From assembly GCA_963576785.1 (NCBI GenBank), contig OY756144.1, positions 2,976,001 to 3,040,000 of the forward strand: DNA of 64,000 bases, written 5' to 3'. How positions within the stretch are numbered: the first letter of the stretch is position 1; every line of letters begins with the position of its first letter. The notes under the pieces are model-generated. The model was not told where the DNA came from. It was given only the letters and a program-made list of their open reading frames with translations, and did not search any database. This document shows positions 11,061-21,470 of this stretch, one piece after another. The translations under genes were made by a program, and so were the position numbers. This DNA is from Chlorophyllum brunneum. Taxonomy: Eukaryota > Basidiomycota > Agaricomycetes > Agaricales > Agaricaceae.

Positions 11061-11779
11061 AGTCAGTATGAAAAGTAGTCCCAAGATGTGGAAATTGGAT
11101 GACAGCTAGGCCTTCAAACAACTATCCATCCCCCTCCTCCTACTAGCCCTATTTGTACACAACATTACACTCGTCCAATGAAGGAAAATAGGCTAAGGAC
11201 TCAACAGCCAATACGTTTTGAATGCCAGCAAGATGGGCATCAATTCTTGCAGACTCAAAAAGGGCAAAGGTCTTCAGGCCTAACTGCCTCACTCTCTACC
11301 ACAACATTGCTCTCCATTCACTATGCCAGCCAGTATCCTCTCAATGACGCAATTTCATTCAAATCCCTGAACATGTAGGAATGGTTGTTACTAAAAGTAT
11401 GAAAATTTTCAATCTCTTATGTACCCTTTCATTCAATCCATATATTATCTCCAGACTCTACCTTTCTATTCAAATTATTTCTATAGTGTATATGAACTAT
11501 GTACAAGGTTTCTGTAGCATAGGTTTGGATTTTTGTATAGATACAAATGTACTTTGTCTATGAAAATCAGTGAAAAAGTATCCAATTATTCCTATCTCTC
11601 TTCTCTGCCTCCTAGAGGCTTGTAAATGTCTTGCTTTGACAAACTGCCCTTTCCCTTACATTCATATGTTCCTAGACACATCCTCTTTCACCTCTATCTC
11701 TCTTGGGTTGAAGCCCCAACATCAGATGGATGCTGACATACTTGCAAACATAATGAGATAATGTCTCTTCAATAGTATT
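11061..11779. other. AT-rich non-coding DNA after the gypsy element
   Basis: No domain is recognisable here. The part up to about 11,380 probably belongs to the gypsy 3' region. The part from about 11,380 to 11,780 is AT-rich and may belong to the minus-strand gypsy remnant, since its gag frame fades out near 11,780. No LTR termini with TG...CA could be paired. Confidence 0.4.
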
Positions 11780-12575
11780 TTAGTTTCCTAATCTGGTCAG
11801 TATCTGCTTTCTATTATCCTATCTCCATTGGTTGTCCTCCTCCTCCATAAGTAACTCTAGTTGTAGTTCTGACATCTCCACAAGTGATATCAGTTGTTTT
11901 GTATCCTTGTTTAGCAGCAACAATTATGGTTTTCCATTTGTTGTAGGTGGTCAGGATAGATGTTATTGGATAACCTACGATAATGTTTGCTCTGGTGTAG
12001 TGTTTAAGGAGGAAAATGGCATGTGCATCATTTATCCCAGCTTAGACCTTTAGTGCTTTGAATTTGATTAGGAAATTAGTAGTATTTCTCTTTTCTTATT
12101 TGAACAACTTGATTTCTCCTTCTGCAATGGCCTTTCTGTTCCCTAAGGAGAATGTTATTACCATTTTCTTTATGAAGTCATTGAACATTGGTGTTTTCTT
12201 ATCTTGGATGGCTAAGAGTTTGGTATTGGCATACAGACCTGCTAGTTCTCTTTTTATATGTGCTAGTACTCTGTTTATTTTCTGTTCATTGTCATTAATC
12301 TTGTTGAACAAAGTCCATAAGGACATTGCTCTCTACCAATCATTGAATTTGGTTCTATCTCTGCTAAAATATTTTGGTTCTAGAGCTAGATTTCTTAGGA
12401 AGTTGATTTCATCTGCCATTTCTATTTCTAGTTCTGATTTGGTATGTTTGTTCTTGTAAGTCTTGGCAATTTCCATATTAGATGAGGTTTTGGTAATTTT
12501 TATGTCAGATGTGTTTTTAGTGACTTCTGTATTGAATAAGGTCTCGAATAGAGCTGTTTCTTCATGTTAAGTACA
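11780..12575 (-). pseudogene. Second Ty3/gypsy gag remnant, minus strand
   Basis: Read on the minus strand, a long gag segment is clear: LALEPKYFSRDRTKFNDW, then SLWTLFNKINDNEQKINRVL, ELAGLYANTKLLAIQ, FSLGNRKAIAEGEIKLF, and further down GGGGQPMEIG, a typical end of a fungal gypsy gag before the zinc knuckle. Stops include TAG where Trp is expected after FNDW. The knuckle itself was not found. The sequence differs from the gag at 100-1,190, so this is another family. Confidence 0.75.
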
Positions 12576-13119
12576 ATACTATTGACAGAGGTATGGTCCT
12601 TATAGATGGTAGACCAGACAAACAGAGAACCTTGGCTTTAGCTTATGTACTACACCTCTCCAAGTACTATAGTAGTCTTTACTTAGACAACCACTTGTTA
12701 CTAGGACAGAGGTTAGACACAGATAGTGAATGAGCAGAGAGATTGACTCATATAATAGTGAGTGATAGAGGAGGATAGTCAGAGACTAAGTTGATAACCA
12801 GACTACCAAATACAAGTATACAGAGAACTACTTATATACTAGTAGTAGAAAAGTGTTAGAAGGTCAACTGATAAGATAATGGAGTAACTAGACAAGAAAA
12901 AGGATAAAAGAACATCATACAACATTAGTAACAGGAATATGATGCAATAAGCAGAACAGATGATACTGAAGTATGGAGTAATAGAGATAGAAAGGAATTA
13001 GAATATAAAAGAAAACAATATGTACAAAAATGGACAGAAATAAATATAAGAAAGGTTGATTGATAGGTCTGGAACAAAGATAAGCATAATTAGCAAGTGA
13101 TCTATGCAAACTGAAAACC
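12576..13119. other. AT-rich spacer inside the second gypsy remnant
   Basis: No coding feature was recognised. It separates two parts of the minus-strand gag. It shares the short block TATATACTAGTAGT (near 12,835) with 13,550-13,570, so it may hold LTR-derived DNA or an insertion, but ends could not be defined. Confidence 0.35.
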
Positions 13120-13372
13120 TGAGCTAAGGTAGAATTGCATCCTAAAACAGGTATACAATTTACCAGTTGTAATACTTTATCTATGCTGTGTTCAGATTTC
13201 TGCCATTTAAGGCCTTCAGAGACTTCTGGTTCTATTAGTTATTTGGATCCTGTTACTATGGGTGATTCCTGGATGTTAGTTGGTCTCAGAGCTTTAGGTC
13301 TTCTTGGTGTTCTTGATGAGCTACTGCTGCTTATAAACTGTTATCCTAGTTGGAAGTTATTATTCTAAGTCT
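13120..13372 (-). pseudogene. Probable N-terminal gag segment of the second gypsy remnant
   Basis: On the minus strand this segment reads as a low-complexity leader (FISSSSSSRTPRRPKALRP) followed by EVSEGLKWQKSEHSIDKVL. This type of Ser-rich start precedes gag capsid sequences in fungal gypsy elements. It lies upstream of the gag at 12,575 in the same orientation. Stops are present. The assignment rests on context and composition. Confidence 0.45.
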
Positions 13373-13727
13373 AGCTACAAATAGTGGCACCTCTCTTGCA
13401 AGGTGAGTCAAATAACACTTTATCAAATATTATGATCTTAGTCTAAGACTCAGGTTGCAAGTCTTTGGATAAAGACAAGAAAGTAGAGAGAAGAGAAAGA
13501 GAATGATACAATTGGTAAAGTGTAAGGAATACATCAAGTAGTCTTACACTTTATATACTAGTAGTGGTAACTATTAATAAGGAGAGCAGAGTAAACAAGT
13601 CAGAGGAGAGCATAGCTATCAAAGATAAAACAGGGGTTAGAACAGGAGATGAAATAGATAGAGCAGGAACAAAGGTACATGAGGTAATAGATGTGTGATA
13701 TGAATGAAATGGGCTATCTATAGTTTA
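13373..13727. other. AT-rich, possibly LTR-derived DNA
   Basis: No gene was found. It contains a TATATA-type block (13,550-13,570) and long purine-rich tracts, and it sits just upstream, in the minus-strand sense, of the gag leader. A 5' LTR or leader of the second gypsy element is the simplest reading. No matching partner LTR could be identified by eye. Confidence 0.35.
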
Positions 13728-14027
13728 TAACAATATGTATATAAACTTTATGCAGCAGATATGTTCTGCACCCTATTCAATTGAACAAGTTCTTCATTAT
13801 TTCTTATATTCTCCAACACAATCCAAACCTTGACCTACTTGACTTTGACCTCTACAACACAGACTAAGATTGTTTTGTAAACAACCTCTGTCTAACCAAG
13901 CTACCCTTCTTTAGATACTTCTTAGAAGTGTATCTCCTTAGTAAGTAGACCCTACATTCTCTCCCACTGTATATACTACTGCTAGTTGCTGCAACAACTT
14001 ATTACAGTTACCTCAACCAAACTTGCA
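13728..14027 (+). repeat. Fragment of a copia LTR (3' half)
   Basis: This stretch aligns along its length with 14,528-14,817, the 3' half of the copia 5' LTR. Shared features are ATGTATATAAAC, the TTCTGCA-C block, the CTAC-TTCTCTCCCACTGT block and the end with CTCAAC. Divergence is moderate with small indels. It lies directly before a P450 gene fragment. It complements the truncated 3' LTR at 22,971-23,182, which retains only the 5' half. Confidence 0.75.
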
Positions 14028-14039
14028 ACCTCCTCTTCT

Positions 14040-14255
14040 AGGGGAAAAACCTTCATGTTATTAGCAAAAGGATTAGAATGAAGGAGGAACATGGGAGTTG
14101 TTGGGATGGGATACTAGTAATTGTGTTGCTTCTTGCATGGCTCAGCACAAACCTATATGTTAACTGTCCATTTAAGAACAATTTGATTTCGGGGTTGGTA
14201 AATGAGGCATAGGGAGAAGATGTGAAAGTGGAGAATTTGGCGATGAGAATCTTAC
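14040..14255 (+). pseudogene. P450 gene fragment (duplicate)
   Basis: The DNA matches the complete P450 gene at about 28,725-28,935, starting in the block around GTTATCAGC-AAAGG and running through AATTTGGCGATGAGAATCTTAC. It is cut at 14,255 by the copia LTR. Many differences are C/T or G/A, including TGA- or TAG-creating ones (for example GAGGCATAG where the intact gene has GAGGCGCAG). It is a non-functional partial duplicate. Confidence 0.9.
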
Positions 14256-14817
14256 TGTTGAAGTTTTGGACATATTCTAGAAATAGACTATGAAGTCATT
14301 ATGATAATAATAGACTGATCTGTTACTTTCCAGTAACTTTAATCCATAGTAACTTCCTATGAATTGCTCTGCATATGATGAGAGTCATAAGTACTTGATA
14401 GATTATTCTACATAGTACTAATGACTAGTATAATACATTCCACAGGCATTATACTGCAGTTAATAGGAGTCATAAGGAACATTCTATGTATTCCTAGTAT
14501 TTTATATAGTATGACTTGTCTATGTTTCAATATGTATATAAACCCCATGTAGCAGACCTAGTTCTGCATCTTGTTCAATCAAACAACTTCTTCATCATTG
14601 CTTATCTTCTTGAGTACAACACCAGTCTTGATCTCCTAGACTATAACTTGTCTACCTCTGACACTGACCATTTCATTACTAATATCTGTCTATCCGAATT
14701 ACCTTTCTATAGGTATCAGATAGAAGCTTATTATCTTGGTGAGTAGACTCTACGTTCTCTCCCACTGTGTTTACTGCTACACCCAGCAAACAACTTGTTA
14801 TGGTTATTTCCTCAACA
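14256..14817 (+). repeat. Copia 5' LTR, 562 bp
   Basis: The LTR begins TGTTGAAG and ends CTCAACA, so it has 6-bp inverted termini (TGTTGA/TCAACA) within the canonical TG...CA. Its first 214 bp match the truncated 3' LTR (22,971-23,182) and its last 290 bp match 13,728-14,027. A TATATAAAC block near 14,530 could be the TATA element driving element RNA. The start is fixed by the break in the P450 homology at 14,255. Confidence 0.9.
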
Positions 14818-14835
14818 GGTTATGGACCCCAGTAG
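14818..14835 (+). promoter_or_regulatory. Probable copia primer-binding site
   Basis: Immediately after the LTR the sequence reads GGTTATGGACCCCAGTAG, the usual position of the tRNA primer-binding site. GGTTATGG is common after copia LTRs and is usually read as complementary to an internal part of initiator tRNA-Met. The tRNA match was not tested here. Confidence 0.5.
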
Positions 14836-14974
14836 CCTTATCAATGGTTAAACCATTATCATCCTCTCTAACCAAGATAGGATGATAGGGCTTCATCTGA
14901 CAGAGTTATCCTTGCATTTTGATCATTGCTGATACAAGAAATTTCTTCTAGAAAGAAATTCACTTGACGAAGAT

Positions 14975-15607
14975 ATTATGTCTACCAATAATATTGTCAC
15001 TGGTTTGCCTAAGCTTAATGGGCCTAAGAACTATGTGTTCTGGTCTAGAAGGCTTCAGGATACCCTAACCCTCATTTCTGTCACTGGCTCTGACCAGTCC
15101 AGATAGACTGTGATAGACCAGGATCTCTGCCCTAAAAATCCTGCCACCTTAATAGAGGAGGATAGAAGGAGGTAACAATTGAGAGGTCAGGCATTGGCTG
15201 TTATAAATGGCACCTTACCTGATTCCCTGTTACTCCATGGACATAATGCTCCTGGATTCCTTTGGAATGACTTGAAAACCCACTTTGGGACACCTTCCCC
15301 TACTGCAGTATATTCAATCCTCCAAAGGATGCTGCAAAAGCACATCTCTGGGAATCAAGATCCAGCAATGGATCTAGCTGAATTGAGAACAATGACTTCT
15401 CAATTAGAAACAGCTAAGGTAAAATTGCCAGAAGTTCTTGGTGTGATGATCACTTTGAATGCATTACCACCTGATTGGAATGCTGTGGCACAAACAACAT
15501 TGGCAAATAATAACAATATTGTAGATATGACCTGGGAGGTAGTTCAGCAAGCTATAAATGCTGAGTGGTCAAGATGTGAAGGAACAAGATCCAATATGTC
15601 TAACTAA
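14975..15607 (+). pseudogene. Copia gag remnant
   Basis: The frame starts with ATG at 14,980 (MSTNNIVTGLPKLNGPKNY) and shows the UBN2-type capsid of copia gag: YVFWSRRLQDTL, GHNAPGFLWNDLKTHFG, ILQRMLQKHISGNQDP, and LNALPPDWNAVAQTTLA. Two stops break it early (near 15,104 and 15,175). The frame then stays open from 15,179 to 15,605. The stop comes before any clear zinc knuckle, where the less AT-rich DNA of the next feature begins. Confidence 0.8.
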
Positions 15608-15609
15608 TA

Positions 15610-16945
15610 AGCATCTTATGCTACCACTGCCAACTACTAAGCTCGCCCTCAGGGCAACTTCCCCAGGACTCACCCTGGACCACCCTGGAACTGCTTCCAC
15701 CCTGGAGGTAATACCAGAGCCCAGCCTGCAAGAGGACCTTGCTACCCTGCCAATCTGAGTGGGCAGCCCCCTCAGCCTTCTCTGCCTACTCCTACCTGGA
15801 TTAATGTCCAGAAGAAGAAAAAGAAGCCCAAAAAGTGCCAGAGTAAACCACAGGCCCACATGGCAGAAGCCATGGCAGGCTTTGCCACTGCCACAGAACC
15901 GGTGGTCCATTGTTTCACTGGTCTGGGAATAATTCCCTTTGACCTGATGAGGCACATGGATGCACCTCAATCTGTTTCCGCTCCCACTCCTCCAACCACT
16001 CATGTTCTAGTGAGTGAGAGACCTAAGCCTGTTACTTGGGTTAATCCCAAGAAGGTCCAGCAGGCACAAGAGAATGCTCATGCTGAGCTTGAGAAAAAGG
16101 TGCATGCCAAAGCACAAAACTTATGTTTCACTGCTCTCCTCAAAAACTCACTGCAGATCCAACAGGTGATCATCTGGCATGACCACATCACTGGTCCTTT
16201 GCCCATGCAAATGGCGAAGAAACGTGCTCTCGATTGCTATGATTGAAGAATGCACAAGGTCTCTCACCCCTGCGCCCAACAAGGACAATTGGTGATACCT
16301 TCCAGTCCACCTTCTGTTCCTTCTGGTCACCCCCCAGGTTGTACCTGTGAGGGACACACGAGGATGAGTAAATGGTTCCTAAAGCATAGTAACCCCAATA
16401 TTAATGTGACTTGCATCTGCTTCTCTTTTCTCCTATCCATTGGTTCACCATACACCTTATTGGTTTCACCCAAATATGGGTCAAAAATCAATTGGCAATG
16501 TACTATGTGGTAAAGATCCCAAGTATGGACTCTGTCTCCCAGGGTGACTCCCTTGAACCTGGAGAGGTTCAGCCGTTCTATCTTCCTCTCCCAGAGGAAA
16601 TAGTAGCACCGGCTGTCAGGACCTCCGACGAGGAGTTTCCTCCTCTTCCTAGGGCTTCCCCTCCGACAAGGAGTTTCCTCCTCTTCCTAGGGCCTCCCCT
16701 CCGACGAGGAGTTTCCTCCTCTTCCTAGGGCCTCCCCTCCGACAGAGCGCTTTCAGAGTAAGAGATATTCTCTTACTCAGAAAAACAAGACCACTTATAA
16801 GTGACCTACTACACTTACAGTGTTGGTAGATGAGGCCTTCAAGTGGCTTGAAGGTGAGCAGGAGGTTGACAACCTCATGGCACTGGCTCAGGATGTTGCC
16901 TATGACATCTGCAACTCCAGGAACCCTGCGAATGTCACAGGACCC
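15610..16945 (+). pseudogene. Unrecognised ORF remnant within the copia element
   Basis: This less AT-rich block has broken open frames without a family I recognise. The segments include a Lys-rich stretch (QKKKKKPKKCQ) near 15,810, MAEAMAGFATATEPVVHC from 15,860, VTWVNPKKVQQAQENAHAEL near 16,035, and EAFKWLEGEQEVDNLMALAQ near 16,830. The last frame continues past the nested LINE as GPSSGPLPKSPKSK (18,811 onward) once the LINE is removed. It may be an extended copia gag, or part of another element's first ORF inserted there. A 38-bp tandem repeat interrupts it. Confidence 0.45.
16624..16743. repeat. 38-bp tandem repeat, three units plus 6 bp
   Basis: Units start at 16,624, 16,662 and 16,700 and begin TCCGACGAGGAGTTTCCTCC with two scattered differences. 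A partial copy follows to 16,743. The unit length is not a multiple of three, so each copy shifts the frame. In the first unit the frame reads SDEEFPPLPRASPP. The repeat therefore marks a disabling expansion. Confidence 0.95.
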
Positions 16946-18807
16946 TTTTTTTATTTTTTTTTATTTTTTAATCAACAATTTATATAGTAGTGCTCGATCA
17001 CAGTCCATGCATACATACATACAAAGGTAGAACATACAAAAAGTTTGGAGCAAGGAAAGTAAACTATTTGTAAACTAACCCCATGAGACTCAACACCATC
17101 TAGCATGTACACTAGAGAGATGTTTGGTACCTAAGTTGAACAGCAGGAAAAAGGGAAAAGGAATTTGGAGAGAGAAAGAGTGAAAGAGAGAAATTGATAG
17201 AGAGAAACTATCGACTTGCAAATACAAGGGAGAACAACAAATGATACTAGCGTGTGGAGGGGCGTTTTGCCCAGACACCACAGGAAAAATGGATATTGAA
17301 TGAAGACTATATAAAATAGTAGACAAGCGAGGAGGAGAGAGGTAGGGAAATGAAATTGAAATCCATAACCGGAAGAGCATAAGAAAAAGGAAAAGAAGAA
17401 AGGACTCACATGGGTGCAGACCCGAACCTCTAATGGACTTGACGACAATGTAACAGGGGTACTGAACCGGCACGGATATGAGGGGGATCAGGCTCCGGAG
17501 GGAAACTGAATGTGGCGGAGTTATGTTGCAAGAAGTTGACGAATGTCTTAATAGTGTCGATGCCAAAGTGATGATTGAAGTTATTACAATGATGGAGGAT
17601 GTGTGACCTAGTCTGGACTATCTGATTGTTGCAGTGGTGGCAAGATAAATCCTTATTGGGGAAGAACCGTAGTTAGTATTCCCTAATTGGGGCATGGCAT
17701 AGGATGGCATGACATGCTCTTGCGAAGAGCTGTGGCTAGTGACTGCATTCTCGTATTCAGGGACCAGATTTGATGTGCGACGGTAAAGCAGAGGCCCCAT
17801 TTGCTCATACCAGGAGGTGAAGGAAGGAGCTACTGCTGTATTTTTTGAATCCAAACATGGCTTGCCATATGTGAATGGCTCATTCGGCAGACTTCTTGTG
17901 CAAGTAGTCTATGGAGTTAGGGACTCGGTGATTTCAACCCTGGTTAGGCCAGGTGACTGTTTGGATCCAGTTGTATGTGGCTTTTTGTATTCCGTACTTG
18001 TACTTCGACGGAGTGTGATAAAATGAGAGGCAGTGTTGGTCAGACTTGTTGAACCAAGCCAGGAGTGCCTTCGATATGAGGATAGACTGCCATTGGCAAG
18101 AGTGCAGCGAGCAATCAAGTAGGAGCCAGAAGGCTGTGAGGGAGTCGGTGAATACATGAATATGTTCAACCTGGTTGTAGTCATTAGAGGCGAGTACCTT
18201 GGTGATTCCTAGGTACTGTGCGACCAGTTTGGTATCAGTCAACGTTGTTCCTCCGAGCCTCTTCATGATAGAGCTTCCTCCATCCAAGTGTCAAATAGTA
18301 GCTGCTGCCGTGAACTGGCTAGCAAGTGGGTTGGGATTGGGGTGGACTGAGCTGTTCATGCCAATAATGATGGACTTGAAGTCCGTTGTCACATTTGTTG
18401 TAACATTGTCCTAAAGTGTCTTCGAGAGGTGAGGGTTGTCCCGGTTGAATCCTCTAAAAAATACATTAGTAGGGAAGTGGTTAAGTAACCTATGTCTGGG
18501 CCAGACAGATTTGGAAACAGAGTTAAAATGTTCTATATACTGAGTCTCAGGGGTGGGGCATGAAACGTCCATCACAGCTCCAAGTGTCTTCTTTTTCTGA
18601 ATCTCCATGAAATTCTTGATGTGAAGTCGGTGTGGGGAAGAATGATACTCCTTTGTCAATCTTGCCAATGCATGTTCATCATCCAATGTGCAGAGCCTCA
18701 ATGTTTGTCATTTGACCAACTTTCGGAGGTAAAGTTTGATGGGCATGAGCCCTGCGAGGGACTTGACGCCGCCAGTGGGAGAAGTCCGGAAGGCTCCAGT
18801 AATCCAG
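16946..18807 (-). mobile_element. 5'-truncated LINE, minus strand
   Basis: Poly-T with two interruptions at the left end (16,946-16,969) is the element's 3' tail, followed by the shared terminal motif and CT-rich 3' UTR in reverse. The flanks share an 8-bp direct repeat ACAGGACC (16,937-16,944 and 18,808-18,815). Coding remains on the minus strand are the CCHC C-terminus, an RNase H (TELFMPIM region, DTKLVAQYL, FTDSL) and the start of the RT C-terminal block. The copy ends inside the RT post-palm region. Its CpG content lies between those of the 3,524 and 6,210 copies. Confidence 0.88.
17618..18701 (-). pseudogene. LINE ORF2 C-terminus (RNase H and tail) in third copy
   Basis: Minus-strand frames from 18,701 (LDDEHALARLTKEYHSSPHR) through 17,934 and on to 17,618 reproduce the RNase H and following region of the 6,210 copy. 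The RNase H Asp in FTDSL is present. The glutamate motif reads TDTKLVAQYL, where the 3,524 copy has TDTELVAQYL, so Glu has become Lys. Several stops and frameshifts are present (near 18,290 and 18,411). Confidence 0.78.
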
Positions 18808-18815
18808 ACAGGACC

Positions 18816-19130
18816 TTCTTCTGGGCCCCTTCCAAAGTCTCCTAAGTCCAAACCTTTTGCTTTGGCACCTCAATCTGAGGTGTCTCTTGGACTTTTGTCG
18901 ACTGACTATGGAAGCAACTACAAGAAGAAGGGAGGAGCTAGGTATGTGATCAATTCGATCTCAGATACTCTTACTAACCCTGATACACAGTCCTGTCACC
19001 AACATGCCGACTGGCCAACTTTGCAAGAAGAAGGGCAAGGGCAAGGGGAAGGGACGTTGGGGGCCAAGCATGTAAAAATGCAATCGGAATCTTTAGGATC
19101 CCATAATAATATATTTTTGGATCGAAAAAT
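18816..19130 (+). pseudogene. Continuation of the unrecognised ORF after the LINE
   Basis: Removing the LINE restores a frame reading NVTGPSSGPLPKSPK across the target site. It continues with PFALAPQSEVSLGLLSTDYGS to a Lys/Gly-rich stretch near 19,020-19,070. No domain is recognised. The boundary with copia protease sequence lies near 19,070-19,130, where composition becomes AT-rich again. Confidence 0.45.
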
Positions 19131-19464
19131 GAATAAGAAGTGTTTTAATACTTCTCAATTTTCTTGTTTCTCAATGCGCATGCCTGATCAGTATTTAAGA
19201 GTACCGGATCAAATAAGATCTCGATTGTTAAGCAATGATCAAATTATAATACCACTAGAAGAATATAGTGATGTATGGTTATCAGACTCAGGGGCATCAT
19301 GTCATTATACCCCTTATGCGGAAGACTTCATCAACTTTGAAGAACTCAAAGTTTCGATCCCAATTAAGACTGTAGGAGCACAAGGTCCCTACCTTAATGT
19401 GGTTGGTCTTGGCACAGTTATGCTTAAGCATAGAGTCTATAATGGGAAGACTGACAGCATTTAA
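19131..19464 (+). pseudogene. Copia protease region
   Basis: The frame carries the copia protease core W-L-S-D-S-G-A-S-C-H-Y near 19,276-19,310, where D-S-G is the aspartic protease triplet and the downstream HYTPYAEDF is typical. It continues with PYLNVVGLGTVML and stops at 19,462-19,464. The active-site triplet is intact, but the frame is cut before integrase. Confidence 0.85.
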
Positions 19465-19479
19465 CCAATGCAGATATTA

Positions 19480-20330
19480 ATATATCCAGTCTTCCTTCTA
19501 AAAGGAACCTCTGAATGACTAATGTCAGTGGGATAGTTATGCCAAGATGGCAAAACTATTAGAACAGATGCCAACAAATCAGTAGTAGTTGATAGCGAAG
19601 GAAATGCTATTCTTCAAGCATATCCTTCAGCAAGTCACAATACTACTTTACATTTTGTTAATACAAAAATTGTACATTTGGAACATGTAGCTATGGCTGC
19701 AGATCCAATTGTTGGCTACAAAGTTGTACATGCGAGATTAGGACATCCCTCTAATTGTATCCTCAATCATTTTGACAAAAATATGATTGGGTTTACTCCA
19801 GTATGGATTCCTGAGCAAAAACCAGTCTGTAACGGTTGTGCCAAGGGAAAGGTGCATCAGAAACCCTTTAGAGAGAACCCTACACGCACAAAGCATCCAT
19901 TCAAAAGAATTCACTTGGATTTAGTTGAACTTCCGATTCTTTCTTACCATAAATTTAAATGGATCATGACTATAATGGATGACTTTTCCTCTCATGGATG
20001 GATTCGCTTCCTCTATAAGAAATCAGAAGCAGTAGAAGAAATGAAAAATTTCATTGCCTTAATTAAGACTCAATACGAGACTAAATTAAAATATCTCTGT
20101 ACTGATAGAGGAAGAGAGTATGCAACTGATGAGTTACAATCTCATTTGCACTCATTAGGGATTATACATGAGACTAGTGCACTGCACATACACCAACAGA
20201 ACGGCCGAGCAGAATACTTAAACCAAACTTTGATGAATAAAGCAGAAGCCATGAGGCATCATGCTTGTATTCCTGATGGTTTTCTATAGATCATGCTATA
20301 CATATCTATAATAAAACACTGGTATCATGA
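19480..20330 (+). pseudogene. Copia integrase remnant
   Basis: A pre-integrase zinc module is visible (H in VHARLGHPS, then CNGCAKGK near 19,830-19,855). The rve-type core follows: first Asp in HLDLVELP, second in LCTDRGREYATDELQ, and the glutamate block QQNGRAEYLNQTL (near 20,195-20,235). The frame starts around 19,678 and stops at 20,287-20,289. Catalytic D, D and E are all present. The damage here is chiefly nonsense. Confidence 0.85.
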
Positions 20331-21470
20331 CTTATGTGGAAAACACCTTATGAAGTGTTGAATCAGAAGATTCCAGACATCTCCAAAGAGAGAGTCTTTG
20401 GCTGTGGTGCTTATGTCTTTCTCCCAAAAGAGATAAGAGACAATAAACTGACAGTGAAGTCAGAACTCATAATTTTCCTTGGTTGGACATCAGATAGGAA
20501 AAATTATTGTTTTATGAGGCACCTAAATGGAAATGTAATCTATACATCTCCAACAGCCGTATTCAGCGAAGAACACTTCCCTAAATGTATTGGGAAGAAG
20601 CGAGAAGAACGGATGAACCAACCATCATCTTCTACTTCTCGAAGCACACCTTCGGAAGTTATTGTCTTCCATGCTCCAGATCCATCTACTGGTTTACCTA
20701 TTGATAAACCACCAAGCCCTATTCCCCGAACTTCTACCGGAAGTTCTCCGGAAGATAGGACTTATAGATCTGTTCATGGACGAATTCCAACTCCTTTCCC
20801 TGAACCTAAAAAGAATAAGGAAAGGAAAAAGCACCAAATATCAATACCGATGTTTAGAAGGAGTGGGATGGTATTGTGCAAAACATTCTCTTTCCACCAA
20901 GAAAAGCACAAATACCAGAAGACGATGACAGTGATGGATTATCATATGCTGATCCACCCAATCACCCTGAAGGTCCAAACCATCCACCTTCTCAAAGAGA
21001 TGATCCAGATGTACAACCATTCATATCCTATACCTCTGTCGAAGATGATTGGGATGCTGGTCCTTCTGTACCATGAGATCACTTGGATCAAATACCGGTT
21101 CCTGAAATACCTCAGAGACCACAAAGAACCAGAAAAGTACCTGAACGTCCAGGAAACTTCTATGGTTCTACAAAGTATCTGACCAAAATTCTCCAGGACT
21201 ATGAGATGTTTCAACCTCCTAAGTCAAAGTTGACAAGTTCTACAAGTAGACTTGTTAGACAAATTCGATCAGAGGCTTCCAAACCTGGAATAATCGATAG
21301 ACATTCTCAGCATGAAGCTTCTACATTAGAAGACTTATGCAGAGAAGGAGGAGTAGGGATGATCAATTATCTATGCACTCAAAAAGTCAAATCACCATTA
21401 GTTTCTATTTCTTTCAAGGATCTAGATTGACTACCATCAGAAGAGAAATCTAAATAGTGGAAAGTGTGCT
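20331..21470 (+). pseudogene. Copia pol linker between integrase and RT
   Basis: The segment starts with the conserved post-integrase block TPYEVLNQKIPDIS and RVFGCGAYVFLPKE near 20,340-20,440, then FLGWTSDRKNYCF near 20,475-20,515. It continues as a low-complexity Pro/Ser-rich linker. At least one frameshift lies near 20,850-20,900, where the sequence shifts to SYADPPNHPEGPNHPPSQRD. RPQRTRKVPERPGNFYGSTK near 21,115-21,170 leads toward RT. Confidence 0.75.

Larger units (their letters stand above)
1..11380 (+). mobile_element. Decayed Ty3/gypsy retrotransposon with nested insertions
   Basis: Parts follow the Ty3/gypsy order on the plus strand: gag with zinc knuckle (100-1,190), protease (1,499-1,771), reverse transcriptase (2,442-3,510), RNase H (8,962-9,420), integrase (9,800-10,430) and integrase C-terminus (10,431-11,060). 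The element is cut by a LINE tail at 2,020-2,427 and by a compound LINE insertion at 3,524-8,961. Reading frames are interrupted mainly by single stops, many explained by C-to-T or G-to-A changes, with few indels. No LTR pair could be recognised, and the left end lies outside the window or is lost. The right limit is approximate. The copy is surely dead. Confidence 0.85.
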
